A DNA stretch of 64,000 nucleotides from Neckera pumila (lineage: Eukaryota; Streptophyta; Bryopsida; Hypnales; Neckeraceae): contig OZ018411.1 of NCBI GenBank assembly GCA_963969595.1, forward strand, positions 11,224,501-11,288,500, in the 5' to 3' direction. Below the pieces are notes generated by a model, which saw only the letters and a program-made list of their open reading frames with translations, did not search any database and was not told the origin of the DNA. The number at the start of each line of letters is the position of its first letter. Within the stretch, counting starts at the first letter, position 1. Shown here one piece after another: positions 23,471-37,975 of the stretch. The position numbers were made by a program, and so were the translations under genes.

Positions 23471-25568
23471 AGATGTTGAAAGGCAAGTAGTGTGGTAGGT
23501 GCTCTAATTTTGGTTTTGATAATTAGTACTTCAGTAGCCACTTTAAATTGATGGCCATTAGTAAAATTTGAGTATGTCAAATAAAATAGTTGTTGGAAGA
23601 ATTTTGTTTTGGTTGACAATGCCTATTTAGAACTTGTCTACATCACCTTCTTGTGGCCCTTCACAAATATATGAAAGTTTTAGTTTATTGTATGTAAACA
23701 CCTCATGTTTTATAGAATGATCTAACTAACAAGCGGAACTGAGTTTAGCACTGTCCATTATACAAAAGAGACTCCAGAAATACCAATCATGATAGCTCTT
23801 TAATAGTTGTTAGAAAAGTGGAGCTAATGTTGTACTATTAGAGGGCCCTTTGTATTTTGGACATTGAAAAAGTTTTAAGATTGCCCAAGTTTATTTCAAT
23901 CTACCTTGCCATTTATTGAGGTCTTTATTTTTAGTAACCCAAATTGCATACTTAACATTACCTCAAGTGCCAAGTGATTGTCTTTGAAAAATTGTGGAGG
24001 ATAGAATTTTTGTCCAAATCCTTTTTACTTTTTTTATATACAAAAAGACCCACAATTTTGTACCCAAGGTTTCTTTTACAAAATGTAAAAATTTGGTATC
24101 TATCATCCGATTCCAACATGGGCAACAACCAAAAAATGGTTGTTTGGTTTTTTAAGGTTTAAATGCCAACATTTGGATGGAAATTGAAAAAATTTTACAT
24201 ATGGCTTTTGCAATAATTATAGAAATGACATGAAACAATTCTATGCCTTATCACTTGCTTTAATTAGAAATTCTATGTTAAGATTCAAAAGCATAAAGTC
24301 ATTAAAGCATGACCAAATTTATAAAAAGACTAAAGGGGACTCTTCAAAAAAATTTAAAGTTTAACTATAGAACTCTATACAAAATAGACAATTCTATTTG
24401 TATTTAGTAACAAAGATTTAAAGACTTTCATAGTTCTACCACCTAGGTTTAAAATTACACAATGAAATATTCTCATTTGTTTACGTGGATATTGGAAAGC
24501 CTTTGCCGTGAACAAAAATATGTGTGTAGTCAAATGCCTCATTAAGTTTAGAGACCGTAATCTTCCTTTGACTTTTGGGCCATTAGACTTACAAAGGAAA
24601 AAATTAAAAAAATGAAGTAATTGTCATAGATGAATTATTTCAATGTTTAGAGTTAAAGAACCTTCAATTGGTCAGAGTTGGTAGCATGGAGAGCAATACA
24701 AACTTAGTTTGTAAAGTTTTTCAATTTATCGCAACAAAATCTAAAATTATAAATTTATAATTATGTAGATAAAATTTACGAACTCTGAATTTACATATCA
24801 TGAGTTTCAAATTTTCAATTTTCAATTTTATCATTTACAATTTAAGGTTTTGGAATTTGAACATTTTGATTTTTCAAAATCTTCAATTTATGAAAAGAAT
24901 TGTATCTCTAGTTTGTAATATTATGAAGTATTGAATTTATAAAATATTTCAAAAGCAATGGATTTATCTTAATGAGACAAATTTCATATATAGACAAATT
25001 TATCTTAATGAAACAACTGTTAATGAAGAGATTGAGTTCAAAATGCTAATAACCTAATATATTGTCAATGAAAGAACAAACAAAAATGAAGCAGGCTTAA
25101 AATAGCTATTAAATAAACAAATCCTATCATATTGAAGCTATGGAGCCCAATGCATTCTAGGTCCAAACACATTGTGGATGCAAGAAAGAATTAATAAGGG
25201 CACAAAATGATAATTTAAAGAATGAAAGGAAAAGGCAAAACTGACTCCAGAATAGTTTTGACTTCAACATTCTATGGTTGTGTACTTTGGTCTCAAATAG
25301 AATCTATGGTCATTCAAAAATTGATAAATTGACTTAATATGGATCAATGTATGAACTTGAAACTTCACTCTAGAATTGTATTCTATCAGTGATATGGTTT
25401 CTTAAAGTGATGCAATCTTTCTATTTCAGAATCTAAAAAGAGTTGTTTTTATTCTAAACAATGTTGTTTTAATTTTAAATGAGTGTTGTTTTTTATCTTA
25501 TTTCTTTTCCAATGTTGATGTTATCTACATCAAATACAAGATTTGATTCATCATAAAATTTTAAAATC

Positions 25569-28500
25569 ATGGAAGAACAAATAGATCAAGAACTTGCTAC
25601 TAAAGTTGGGAATGAAATACTGAAAGCTATAATTCATAAAATTGTAAATCCTCTTGATCCAAATGCATGGAAGGTAAGTGGATATCACTGTAGTTTATAT
25701 AAGTTACATTGTATATAGTAGTCAATGTATGATGCATTATTTTGAAAGTTTTTGAGGATTGATGATGCTTCATGTGAATTTCAATACCACTTTGCCAATT
25801 ACAATTTTTTGTGAATGATAAAGAACTAAATGATAGTTCTAAACTGTCTCCATGAACTTTTACATGATATCAATTGAAATGAACAATGCATGCTTTTTAA
25901 ATCATATATCCCTTGAAGAAATGTGGTATGTAGTATATCAAATGTCATTGTTTTTCTAGTTGTCTTTCATACTTATATATGCATTACATTACATTTGGAT
26001 TTACAATGCTTATACTAATATAAAATTTGATTTTTGTAATTGTGATAAAAACTCAATATCATCAATAAATAAATTACATTGAAAAATCAATTTTTTGAAA
26101 TATTTTGTTTGACCTAAATGATTATTCATGATATTTTGGAGGAACAAAACTAAAATTAAATAAATTCAATCTACCTTGCATACAATTCCTTAACATTGAT
26201 AAAATCTTCTTGAATTGTAGACGGATGGTCTTATTGATTGGGTAGCAAAAAGAACAGCAAAGTGGCATCCCATTAGACGACCTCTTCACGACCATAGAAA
26301 GACTATTGATCGTATTTCATGGGCTCAATTTGGAAGAGCTCATCTTGAACCTCTACGTCAAAAAATTGATGTTCATAAGGAAATTTTCAAACATTTGAAA
26401 CGATTTTCTAAAATTCAATCACGTACATCAAGTTGGAGAGCTTCAAATGAGGACTTTACAGAAGTAGTAGAACAACAACAATCTAAACTCAATATAGATG
26501 AAAGTCATACAAAATTGCGCATTGAAAATCCTTCTCATGCTTCAGCAAAAGGCTCAAAAATTGAAATGAAAGCAAACATTGAGGGTCCACAAATTGCCAA
26601 TGAAGGTGAGCAGATTGCTGATGAAATCCAAGTAAATGATGAAGATGTTGTAATTATGGATCAACATGCATTTGATGGTCCTCATGATTTGGGTGGAGAA
26701 ACTAACGAAGCAAAACAAATGGAAGAGGCTCACAAAATGGCCGAGGCCATGAGATTAGCCCAGGTCGCTTATTTTTAGAAGAAAGATCCAATACTAATCA
26801 ATGAGCTTGGTTTTTATATGTTAATTTCACAAAATATGAGATTGTAGATTTTGATTTCAAAATGTTTTTTTGTTTGATTTTAGTATATTGAAAAAAACTT
26901 ATTTAATTGAAATATGACATGTTTATTGCACATGGCTCAAGGTTGGTGCAGGAAAAATTTATTGAAGGCCAAATGTATCCATGGAGGCGATCTTTCAGGC
27001 AATCTTGGAGACCTCTTGAGCATAACCATCCTAAAGCTTATCCTAGTCGACCATTTAAACAATCTCAAAAAATGGGAATTTCAAATCAACTAAAGACTTC
27101 ACTTTCTATACTTTTGCCAGAACCAGGACAAGAATATAAATTATTACCTATCAAAGAACGAGAATCTTGGAGATCACAAATGCCTGCAGCACAGTTTATT
27201 TTGGTATAGAATTTTCAAATGATATCAGAGTTGAAAATTTAAGATATAAATTTAATCACAAAAATCATATCTTTTTCATGTCAAAATGTATTTAGATTTC
27301 AAAGATTTTGTCATTTTTGGATTAAAACTTTATCTTAATTTTGGCCAAAATGAAGGTCTCACCTCCATACTTTAATATCTAATTCAAAATTAGTCATTTA
27401 TTCTATCATGAAATGAAAATTAGTTTTGTAGTTTAAATTTTTTTAATAAAATTAAAATTTCAAAAATAAAATTAATTTATATCTACTTTAATATATTTTT
27501 AATGATGAATAATAATACAAAGAGAACAATGTAACTTCATAGTTCTATATATTTATTATATATCTATTATTTTATAACAATTGATCAATTTCTTAAAATT
27601 TTAAAATTTTAAAATAAATATAAATATTTAGAAAGCTCAACAATTTCAATGTCCAAATTTTCATACAAACAAGTTAGGTCATGATTTTGAATAATATCTA
27701 CTTATATATTGCATTATATGTATACAAAAAGATTTTCTTAAACGCAACCTTTGCAAGTGATGTAGAAGGATTGATTATGTTTAATGCATAGTTGAAGGAT
27801 ACAAAAGAAGTTTTTGTTGTTTTTGGTTTTAAATCTTTAATTTTCAATTATAACATTTATTTCAAATTTTCATCATCAAATAAGACAAATATTACAGTTT
27901 TATATATTTTAACCAATTAAAAATCTAGTATCATAATTTATAACATTCTAAGTTTTTCATTCAAATTCTAATTCACTAATTTAAGATTTGAATGAAAACT
28001 TATAAATTTATTTACATTTTATAAATCCAAAAGAACTAAAAGAAAGATTCTTGCAAAAACATACTTCTTAAGCTAATGGCCAAAGTCAACATCTTCTATT
28101 GAATAATTAATTAAAGTTGAAAAAAGTGATTTGGAATATCGTTAAAATAAATTTAAAAATTCATATAAAATATTTATATTTGAAAATTCCATATAAAATG
28201 TTTACAGTTGAAAATTTATTTAAGAAAAAATTATAAACTCTACTTTTAGAAATGCTTTACCAATTCTAATTGCTATTTACAATATATATTAAAGTCAAAA
28301 GTTGTTGGAGGTAAAATTTGACTTCAATACAACACACATACGGTGATTTAGGAGCTTGAAAAGGATTTTATTATCCCTTGCAGCTAATATAAAAATCTAA
28401 GTTAATCTAATGTAAAACAAATTAATTTGCAGTGTAAAATTATATGAATTTTCAAATCAAATTATATTCTTCTACCATGCCTAAGTTAGGGCCCAAAATT

Positions 28501-31500
28501 GCCCCCAAAAGGTATTTAAATTTTTTACCACCTATTGAATATTCCAAAGAAATTAGATTTCTAAAATTTTGCTTGATTTCTTCTATAAAAAAATGACAAA
28601 AAAATACATCTAATAATTCATTTTAGAGGCCTCAAAACTCTCAAATTCCATTACAACTTTAAGAGATTTTTGGAGGTTAAAATATTTCTACCGAGATTTC
28701 TATGTTATTATAACAACACTCTGAAAGATCTGTTTTTAAGTTTTATAGTCCTTCATCAGATGTCAAATGATTATATATTTTGATAGAAACCATTGATTTT
28801 CTTAGGAATTTCAACTTCTTCAAAGAATGATGCATAAAATCAATTACCTCAACAATCCTAGATATAGCAGAAAACCAATACAATTACAGGTTAAATTTCA
28901 TTATCTTGAATTTTAATTGATTATTATATTATTACATTATTATATTATTTTAAAGATAATTTTAGTTTGTTCAAAGACTTTTGTAATAAAAATGTATTCA
29001 TAATTGTCAATACAAGTATGCAATTATAATAGGCTTTAGAAATTTATCGACAAAAAGATCCAACGAGACCACCACCATATTGGATAGAACCTCCAACTAA
29101 GGGAATGCCAGAGTATTTTCATTTAGATCCTCCAATTGTGGTTTTTGATGGCTTTGGTAAAATATTGGCTTTGACATTATGCATAATAATTTTATATATT
29201 ATATTATAAATTAATAAAATATTCAAGACTATTTTTTATACTTTTAAAATCTTGATAGATTGAATATAATAATTTTTTCAAATTAACCAAAACATTTGTA
29301 ACACATCTAATTCATTTTTATTTTAAGATCCATTCAAATTAGTATCACTTAATAAATTAAAAACTACATTATTATTTTCAAAATTTACATGAAATATCTT
29401 TAGTCATCAAAAAGCTTTTTTAAAGACAAAGTTTTATTGAATTTTTTATTTTAAAGCAACAATAATATTATCAATTATTATAATTTTGCAGTTATTGCAT
29501 TAATTATCATCATGAATAATAAATTTTTATAATAGTATAAAAATAAAATATAATTTATAATAAATATGAAGAATGATTGGACATAATTCTATCATGAATT
29601 CTTTTAGGACTGGACGTCCAAGTATGTTGCTGCTAAGGCTTCTCAAATTTACTGCAGAGCCTCAAAAAGTATATGTAGCTCATTTACATGTTATGAATAA
29701 AAGTCCTTGGAGCCAACGACTTCGGTAATAAACATATAATGTAACATAAATTTCATGTTCAAATAAATTTATTGGCATGCAGTCTAACATCAATTTATTA
29801 GCTATTACTATATTAATAATACAAAATTGGAAAGCTCTCTACGAGGAGGGAGCACAGACTTTGTTTTGTGAAGTTTGAACCTATAGTGTGAAAATTATGG
29901 ATTGTTGAATTATTTTCCAAATTAAAACATTGAATTTAATCATCTTTTATTTTGGAAAAACCATAACTTTTACATTGCATGTCCAAACTCCATAAAACAA
30001 AGCCATTGCACTCTTTTGTGCATAAAGCTTTTGATTTGTATCAAATACACAATTTCTCATACCGTATCAAATTTAAGTCCTTGCACACCTTTGTTATTAG
30101 CTATTATTACATTAATAATGTAAATTTGAGTACAAAATCTTTTACCGACACTCAAAATATTGAATTTCCTATTTCAAAAATAGATTTATAAAACCATCAA
30201 GTGATGAATTTTTTATATCATCCAAAAAAGACCCTTTTCAAGGAAAAATTCTTATATCAGGTATGTTTTGTCAATTTGACATCACATACAAACCAAAAAC
30301 AACAATTGAGTCTCAAGATGAAATTGAAGTTTTGTCCGAGATGGATACTTGCTTTATTGCACTAAAATCAATAAATCCTTTGCCTACCGTGATATTTCCT
30401 CCACTCATTGATTTTGGCTATTGCCTTATAAACCATTCTGTTTCAAGGTCTTATACATATGCATGTTTAAGAGCCGGGGCTCATTTTGCAATGCTTGGAT
30501 GTTGCGACGATTTAGAGTGGAATTTTATAGAAACTGAATGGACCCAAGATGAAAGTTGGAGAGGCCTTCAAGATCATTACATTCAAAAAAATTATGTACT
30601 ATTTGCTCCATTTTTGGCCCATCCACGAGAAATCAAACTTAAAGAAAATGACACTCAAGAAATGATTATACTCTTTAGGCCGCCAAAAGTTGGGAAGTTC
30701 TCTGGAGTATTACAAATTGAGACATCAACTCGACGACATTGGGAAATTGTTGTTCAAGGCCATGGAGTTGAACTTCAAGTAACATGTGATAAATTAGATG
30801 GACGTCAGTGGAGGCCCGGGGAATATGAAATAGGTGTTTTATTTGGTGATTGTCCCACTGGAGCTACATTTCATCGTTGTATATCTATAAAAAATAGTTG
30901 TGAAGTTCCAATACGCTTTTATTGGCGGGTGTCAAATGAAGCAGAACTTGCTTCATCGAGCATTGTGTTAGAAGAAAAAGAATTTGATTCTGATACTAAA
31001 AACGTTTGTGTAGAATTCCAAAGTGAATTCTTACTTAAGCCGACATTTGGAGTAATTCCAGCTATATCTGAAATTGATGTTATTATTAGCTTCACACCAA
31101 ATAAATTTAAATTCTATCACCAAATTGCACATTTATTTATAGACACACGAGAAGACCATCCTTTATCATCAAATGATTGGAAAATTTTTAGAAACCAACT
31201 TTTTATTCTAGAAAATGAAATAGAAAAAAATGAAAATATTATAAGACATCCATATCGATTTAGTGATGAAGAATTTGCAATCAATAAAGTTGACAATATG
31301 GGAAAAATTTGTAAGATTTTAGAATTTCCACTTAGTGGGCGAGGAATACAAATAGATGTACAATGCCTACCACCTCTTATAAATATAGGAGGAGGACTTA
31401 CAATTGGAGCCATTCGCAATTATGAATTTGTTATTCAAAACAATAGTGCATCAATAATACAATTTTCATGGGAACGACCCAAAACACCAATTCACTCTAG

Positions 31501-34500
31501 TGTTTACGACAATGCAATTTATTTTCAACCTTGGTCTGGTCAAATTCAGAGAAATGAAAATAAAAAAATTCTAGCTATTGTTAAAGGGATAAAGGTTGGT
31601 CCATTTGATAAAACATATGATTGTATTATAACTAGTCCAAATGGAGGTAGAAATGGAGGCCAAGTATCAATAAATCTCCAAATTGTAGGTCATGTAAGAG
31701 GCCCAATTATAGCAATGGTTCCCGCATCAATTGATTTTGGCCTAATTCAAGTGAGTAATTTACACAAATGTTTTTTTAATGTAAATAGCATGCATGTATG
31801 CAATAGTCATATTTTATCAATATAAGTATAAAATTTTGATTTCATTTATATTTTTATTTATAAAAAAATTATTTTTATGTCATTTTCATGAAACCATGTC
31901 ATTTATATATTAAAATATCATATTATTTTTTTAATAGAATTGATTAGAATAGATTAGATCTATAATTATAGATTAAAAATTATATAATTTATCATGTAAA
32001 TTAGATTGATAGTACATATGAACGTGATTTGGTTTTGATAAACAAGAGTAACACATGTCGAGCCACTTTCAAGCTCTATTCAATTCCTGATCCAGAAGAA
32101 GAAGCTATTTTAATGCCTAGAGACAAACCAATATCCTTATCATCATATGGTGATTCTTTGCAAATCTTTAAGAATGGTCTATCACCATCAAGATCTTATC
32201 GGCAATTAAAAGACAAAAGACGTAGCCTTGTAGATACTTCAAAGCCTTTGCCTCTAATCAAAGTTTGTAGACAAGTGTGGTATCCTTCTGGAGCACCATA
32301 TCCTGAAGATGATTGGCAACAAAAGCTAGTTTTTTATCCAAGCTTTGGAGTACTTGAAAAAAATGAATCGTGTATTGTACAAGTGTGTTTATAAATAATC
32401 AAAATTTAATATACTATAAGAAATTTGAATTTAAATTGATGGATTTTTGAAGACATCCAATGTAACAACTTGTATTTTTATGTCAATGTAGCATCTTCAT
32501 GTTATATTGGACGTCATTGTTGATATAAAAACACAATTTGTTACATTAAATGTCCTTAAAAAACCGTCAACTTAGACAAGGGAAAATTGGGGTTCTTATA
32601 GTAATATTAGATATTTAGTTGATATTATTAATAGGTGAATAATAAGAGTTAGAAAATGTCTTTGGTAAGATTCAATCCTATATAGAAATTAAGCAAGTGA
32701 TCAAATTTGCATCATTTGTATTTAGCTTTTCTATCTAAATTATATGTATGTCAATTATTTATAAGATTTCATCATAATTCATAAATGATTTATATTGAAT
32801 TAATTTTTTTAATATGATTATATTTTAGTTTCATCAAAATTCTAAAATATAATATTTCATAATCATTACTTATATGTAATTGTATTTTCTATTGAAATAG
32901 GTTGTTTTGAAAGGAACCAAATGTGGATACATGCGTTTAGCCATTATTTGCGATGTAGAAGAATTGACAGGGCAAACAAGTATGGTTGTAGCTAGAGCTG
33001 AAATTGATGCCCCTCGTGCTTGTTTACTTCCGCCCATGATGGACTTAGGTATTCAATATTTATATTATGAAATTGAAAGGGTGATTACATTGAAAAATCT
33101 ACGAGCATTGCCTGCTTGTTTTAATTGGTGGAGCCAAGATGGCATAGGAGATCACAAGTTTGTTAAAATTGATTGGTCTCAAGTTTCTGGAAAAATACCA
33201 CCTCGTGAAGAAATAAATCTTACATTTAAATTCAATCCACAAAAGTTAGGTCCTTTTGAATGCATTTTAGTATGTGAAGTATGGAAACAACAATTTCCAT
33301 TGGGATTATTGCTTAAAGCTTACATTATTGATATTCGTGTGAGTTTTCATGTTTTTCGCCCTAATGTAGAAGATGGGCATCAACTTTCTGGTCGAGGTGT
33401 CCACTTTGAAAGGATTGAAAAAATACAACAAGAAAGAAAATATAGATGTCGCTCCACAAGTGATGGTCGACGATATGAAATGCCTACTTTAGACAATCCA
33501 GTGGTTCCCTGTTTGGATTTTGGACGCCGTAATGTTGTTGGTAGAGTACATACTCTTAAACTTCTTATTCAAAATCATTCTCCTATTCAAGCAAATGTGC
33601 GAGTAAGAGTTATCAATCACATTAGTGAACCGGAAACTTCATTAATAAAAGATGAACTTTGGATGCTTTCAGCTTTAACTGGACACTTATCTACATTAAA
33701 TCCAAATAGACGTGATCCATTTCAATCAGCCATGATCAATAAAGCATGTGCTTTTCCTCTTCTCGGCCAACAAGATGAAAATCATTTTCGATTTTTTTCA
33801 AGTGCAGGAAAGTCTATGCTGTGGCGCCGTATTGAAGGTGCAATGCATCAAGCTATGATCAAAGAAGGTCGCAGTATTGGTTTTCTTATATATCCTTATT
33901 CCATGGGCATTCTGCAATCATGGGCTGAATGGTCTTGTGAAATTATATGTTTTAGTACTTTGCCTGGATTTTATAAAGATACTATTGTTGTTAAGGTAAA
34001 TAATATAATTTGATAACTATAAAATATATATGAAATTATAAATAAGTGGAAAGATAATAACTCATTATATACATTAATCAATAGTATTCAAATTAACATT
34101 TAAAGAATTTAATTTTAGCTTCAAATCAACAAATTCCTTTATTTCATTTTATAAAGTTTGTTTTTATTAATTTATTACATGACAAACTAAAGTAATTAAT
34201 ATAATTTGATGTAGATTGGTCATTTGTCACCATTTTATTTTCCAGTGGAAATTGAATTGGTAGGAAATCCACTTGTTTCTAGAAGCACTTATCTTGATCC
34301 TTGTGGATTACAAGACAATAAAATTACACCTGAGCTAGTAATGATATGGAATACAATGCCTGCTGGAAATCCAATTGTTCGTCAAACATTTTGGATTCAC
34401 AATTCATCACCATTTAACATGGTAGTTGAATGGAAAATAATGAAAGAAGTAGAAGAAAAAGATGAAATTAAAGAAAAAGAAGGAAAAGTAGGTAATAATC

Positions 34501-37500
34501 AAATCAAAGAAGAAAAAATAGAAGACAACAAAGAAATTGAGAATGGAAAAGAAAAAGCCAAAAATGATGAGGAAAAAAATGAAGGAGAAACAGAAGAAGG
34601 GCATGACAAAAAAGAGATTCTTGGAATAAATGAAGAAATTATTCCTAAATTTTCAAATTTGTGCCGTGTTATTTTTAATGTTGAGGAAAATAAAGAAAAC
34701 ACACTCCATTGTATATTGGTGCCAGAAAGGAATGGTGAAGATTGGTGTGTTAAAGTATGTTTTTTGTTCCCATATATGAAGCAATTTATTTCTAATTTTT
34801 TAAAATAAAAAGCCAATATAAAATATGTTGGAGTTATTCCAATCTAATAAAACTTCAATGATATTAATTGTTAATTATTGTATTGCCAAATTCAATAAAA
34901 ATGTGAGCATATGATTATGTATTACTTCATGAAATAGAAATAGAAAAGAACTAATATATTAAGCAATTTATTCAAATTTTATTTAAAAAAATATTCAACT
35001 TTATTATATATCTAATAACTGCTATACATGTATAGGTTTGTTTTCAAGAACATTTAGGCATTGATTATCAAGATTTGATACGCATTATATTCCAAGATTT
35101 TTTGGAGCCTTATACAGAAGATGAAATTCCTCCATTTCGTATAGTACCACAAAAACAAGTATTTATCTCTATCTTCATCAATATATTCTCTTAAAGAGCA
35201 TGTCTATGTTCTAGATTTATTTTTTACTCAAGTAATACAAGTTTTTAATTCATAAAGTTGATGCACATAAACAGGTAATCTTGGGTCAAAAGAGCTCACA
35301 GTTTTCCATAACATTTCAATCATTGGAAGCAACTAGTTTCAAAGCAATAATTGTTGGTAGAACAAGAATCCACGATGGTCAATTTGTAAAGAAATTGGAT
35401 GCACCAAAATTTGAATTTGATAGCACACTTGATAAAATAGACAAACAATACATCTATAGACGCCCATCAACCAAACATGTATGTGAACATGTTGTTACAT
35501 ATTTTAATAAACGTACTTCCCAATTTCAATCACTATTAGTCCACAAGACATCTATAGAAGATCATGTTCATTTAGAGCAACTCAATCAAAAGAAGATTAG
35601 TAAGAAAGGAGGAGCTTGGGCTGATTTTGGTAGAAAACGTTCCACGGTGCATAGGTTAGAACATGATTCTAATGAAAATTCAAAGGATGGAAATTCAATT
35701 GCTAATGAGGAAATCACAGAAGAGGGCAATTTTTCAATACCAATACTTGATATTCCTGACGACTTAATTACAGATGCATTTATTCCTAATCAAGAAATTG
35801 ATTTAATAAAACCTTTGCGTGTGACTGTGATTGCTCGCCTGCTTGTTCCAAGGTACCAATAATAAAAAAAATTCAAATATTAATTTTCAATATGTATATT
35901 AGAAATTATGTCTGAAGCAATGCAATGTTAGGTTTTATAACCAATGTTAATATACTTGAACATCAATATTGAAGTAATTTGGCTAGTGGATACAACAACA
36001 TCACCTTCAAATGGTTGCACAAAAGAAAGATTCAAAATATCTTGAATTATTTTCAAAAGACCTTAGTGCAATAAAATAATTGAAACCACTGTATTTTGAA
36101 TTTTTAGGAAGTGACATTCTTTGATTAAGTTAACTAGTTTTGCAACTAGTTATTAGAAAAATACTTTATAAGTAATTGGTCTTTTATCTTGTTGAATTGA
36201 CTTTTGGAATTTCAAATAAAAATGATTGAATTTATATTTGAAATTTAAAAGAAGTATAAATGTAAGATATTTGGATTTTTTTGCAGGTTGCATTGTAATG
36301 TATATGATGTACTAAATTTTTTGTTGTTTGGAAGCCTTCCCACTGAGCTAAGATTTGATACAAAGTCTTTGTTTCTTACTAATAAATATTTAGAACGCAT
36401 TCTATTTTCTATCTCCATTCCTCTACCTTTCTTTGTATATAATGTTCACCATGGTATTATTGATCCAAATAATGATGGTTCCACGGTACAAAGATTATCT
36501 ATATTGAAAGACCCTCAACGAGAAATAGAAGAATCACATTATAGGTTGCCAACAAATTGGAGTTTGCATCTAGACCTTCGATTTAGGCCCTTTATAAATG
36601 AAGGAGATTGGAATCCACAAGATGAAGTTATTGAAAGGGATCTTGTAATTTCATTCCAAGATGCCCACCAACAAGTAAAATGTTCATATTGCAATATTGT
36701 ATAATGATGCATTAAATTTAATTCCTCATTAGTTTGTCGATGTACTACCTATAGTTTAGAGGGTGGCCCATTCTATCCAACCAAATCAACAAATATTAGT
36801 TTGATTTGATTAGAATCTATTAACTTTCCCCTAATATTGGTGGATTGAGTGAGTTGAATTAGCTATTTTTTATGCTCGATGTACAAAAAAAAATAGAATA
36901 AGAATACCAAGAATATCAAATTAGGAAAAGATTCATGATTAAAAAATTGAGTTTGAATTAAATAAATTGATTTTAGAATAAAGTTTAAAACATTAGCATT
37001 TGATGTTTAAAAATCTTAAATTTTTTTACAGAATAATCCATATAATTGTGTGCAGATAATTACTCTTCATGGGGATGTGCGATTTCCTGAAGTGACTTTG
37101 CAAATAGAAACCCTTTGGTTTGGGACTGTGATATGTCCCGACTGTGTTTTATGTCAAGATTTTAGCATTTCAAATACGAGTATTGTGCCTCTTGAATGGC
37201 GCATTGTCACCGAACAAAGTCACCAAGATATGATTGAATGTGCTAAACTTGATGGTTTTATAAATTGGGTACATGAACTTACAACTAATTGTTTCATTTT
37301 TTTTTTGTGTGTGTAATATCAATCATTAGTATTTACATAATAATCAATGTAATTATGAAATCATCGCAGGACCATTTAAAAGATCTTAATAAAACATGGC
37401 CCGTGATTTGGAAAGCAACCCCAGAGTCAGGGCAATTGCCAGGACGAGAAGGTTGTATGGGTGAATTATATAAGCAGATTGTTACCATAACATTCTCTCC

Positions 37501-37699
37501 GTTCAAACCCATTTCTTATAAAGAAACAATATGGATTGAAGTACTCCGTGGTCGAGGGAGTCGGCTTGTGTTGGAAGGCCAAGGAACTGAAATTGCAATA
37601 GCAACACTGATACTTGATCCTTCTAATGGTGCATCTAAAGCAGTGCCACCATCTCAAGAGCGCAAGGGTTCGAAACGTAAATCTTCAGCAAAAAAATGA
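25569..37699 (+). CDS. DLEC1/CFAP81-like ciliary protein, about 15 exons
   Basis: Likely ortholog of animal DLEC1 and Chlamydomonas FAP81, a protein of the central apparatus of motile cilia (C1a-e-c projections); here it should act in sperm flagella. Proposed exons: 25569-25673, 26221-26763, 26952-27203, 28806-28889, 29033-29156, 29608-29724, 30184-31750, 32005-32382, 32901-33995, 34215-34754, 35036-35158, 35275-35852, 36287-36674, 37032-37268 (or from 37056), 37370-37699. They give about 2150 residues, against about 1750 in human. Similarity to DLEC1 is seen in NNPRYSRKPI, LRFIKPSSDEFF, IDFGYCLI, CLDFGRRNVVGRVHTLKLLI followed by NHSPI, GRSIGFLIYPYSMGIL and FWIHNSSPFNMVVEW. The repeated (L/I)DFG starts followed by beta-rich segments fit ASH/Hydin-like immunoglobulin domains. 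Exon 10 holds a Lys/Glu-rich linker. The exon 5-6 junction is out of phase by one base with the best GT-AG sites; all other junctions fit. Start Met and possible earlier exons are uncertain. Confidence 0.85.
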
Positions 37700-37811
37700 A
37701 GTCATGGATTTGAGTTTAATCCTATAATAACACAGCAACCTAAAAGTGTCTAATGCATGTTAGAGAATCCTTCTATGTAAGATGAAAGTACAAATGTTCA
37801 TCCTCAGAATT

Positions 37812-37975
37812 TCGTGTTGGAAGGTCAAAGAATTGAAACTGCAATAGCAATATCCAAAGTTGATCCTTCTAATGGTGCTCTTGTAGCAGTGCCATCACCT
37901 CAAGAGCGTGAGGGTTCTAAATGTAAATCTTCAACAAAAAAATAAAGGCATGAATTTGAATTTAACCCCTAAAGA
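37812..37975 (+). pseudogene. Partial tandem duplication of the DLEC1-like last exon
   Basis: This segment repeats 37566-37719, the end of the last coding exon with its stop and first untranslated bases. Shared landmarks are TTGGAAGGYCAA, ACTGAAA/ATTGAAA, GATCCTTCTAATGGTGC, CAAGAGCG and CGTAAATCTTCA or its variant. It carries small indels and substitutions, is not preceded by a splice acceptor that I can support, and cannot encode more than the tail. It stops at the TTAA at 37972, where a transposon end begins. Confidence 0.75.

Larger units (their letters stand above)
18951..25568. other. AT-rich gene-free stretch upstream of the DLEC1-like gene
   Basis: No supported gene. It contains one copy of a dispersed repeat (19130-19366), two complete and one half CACTA-type MITEs, and an 18-base tandem duplication (GAAGACACAAGAGCTTAT) near 20858-20893. 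From 23480 to 24170 some broken frames look faintly protein-like but have many stops and no recognisable motif. The promoter of the gene starting at 25569 must lie in its last part, but no element stands out. Confidence 0.5.

Noticed and set aside
23480..24170. Faintly protein-like broken frames, considered as an old transposase
   Set aside because: Too many stops and no catalytic motif that I can identify.
34407..34816. Phe-rich and Ser-rich minus-strand frames of 65 and 105 codons
   Set aside because: They are reverse readings of the Lys/Glu-rich exon 10 of the DLEC1-like gene.
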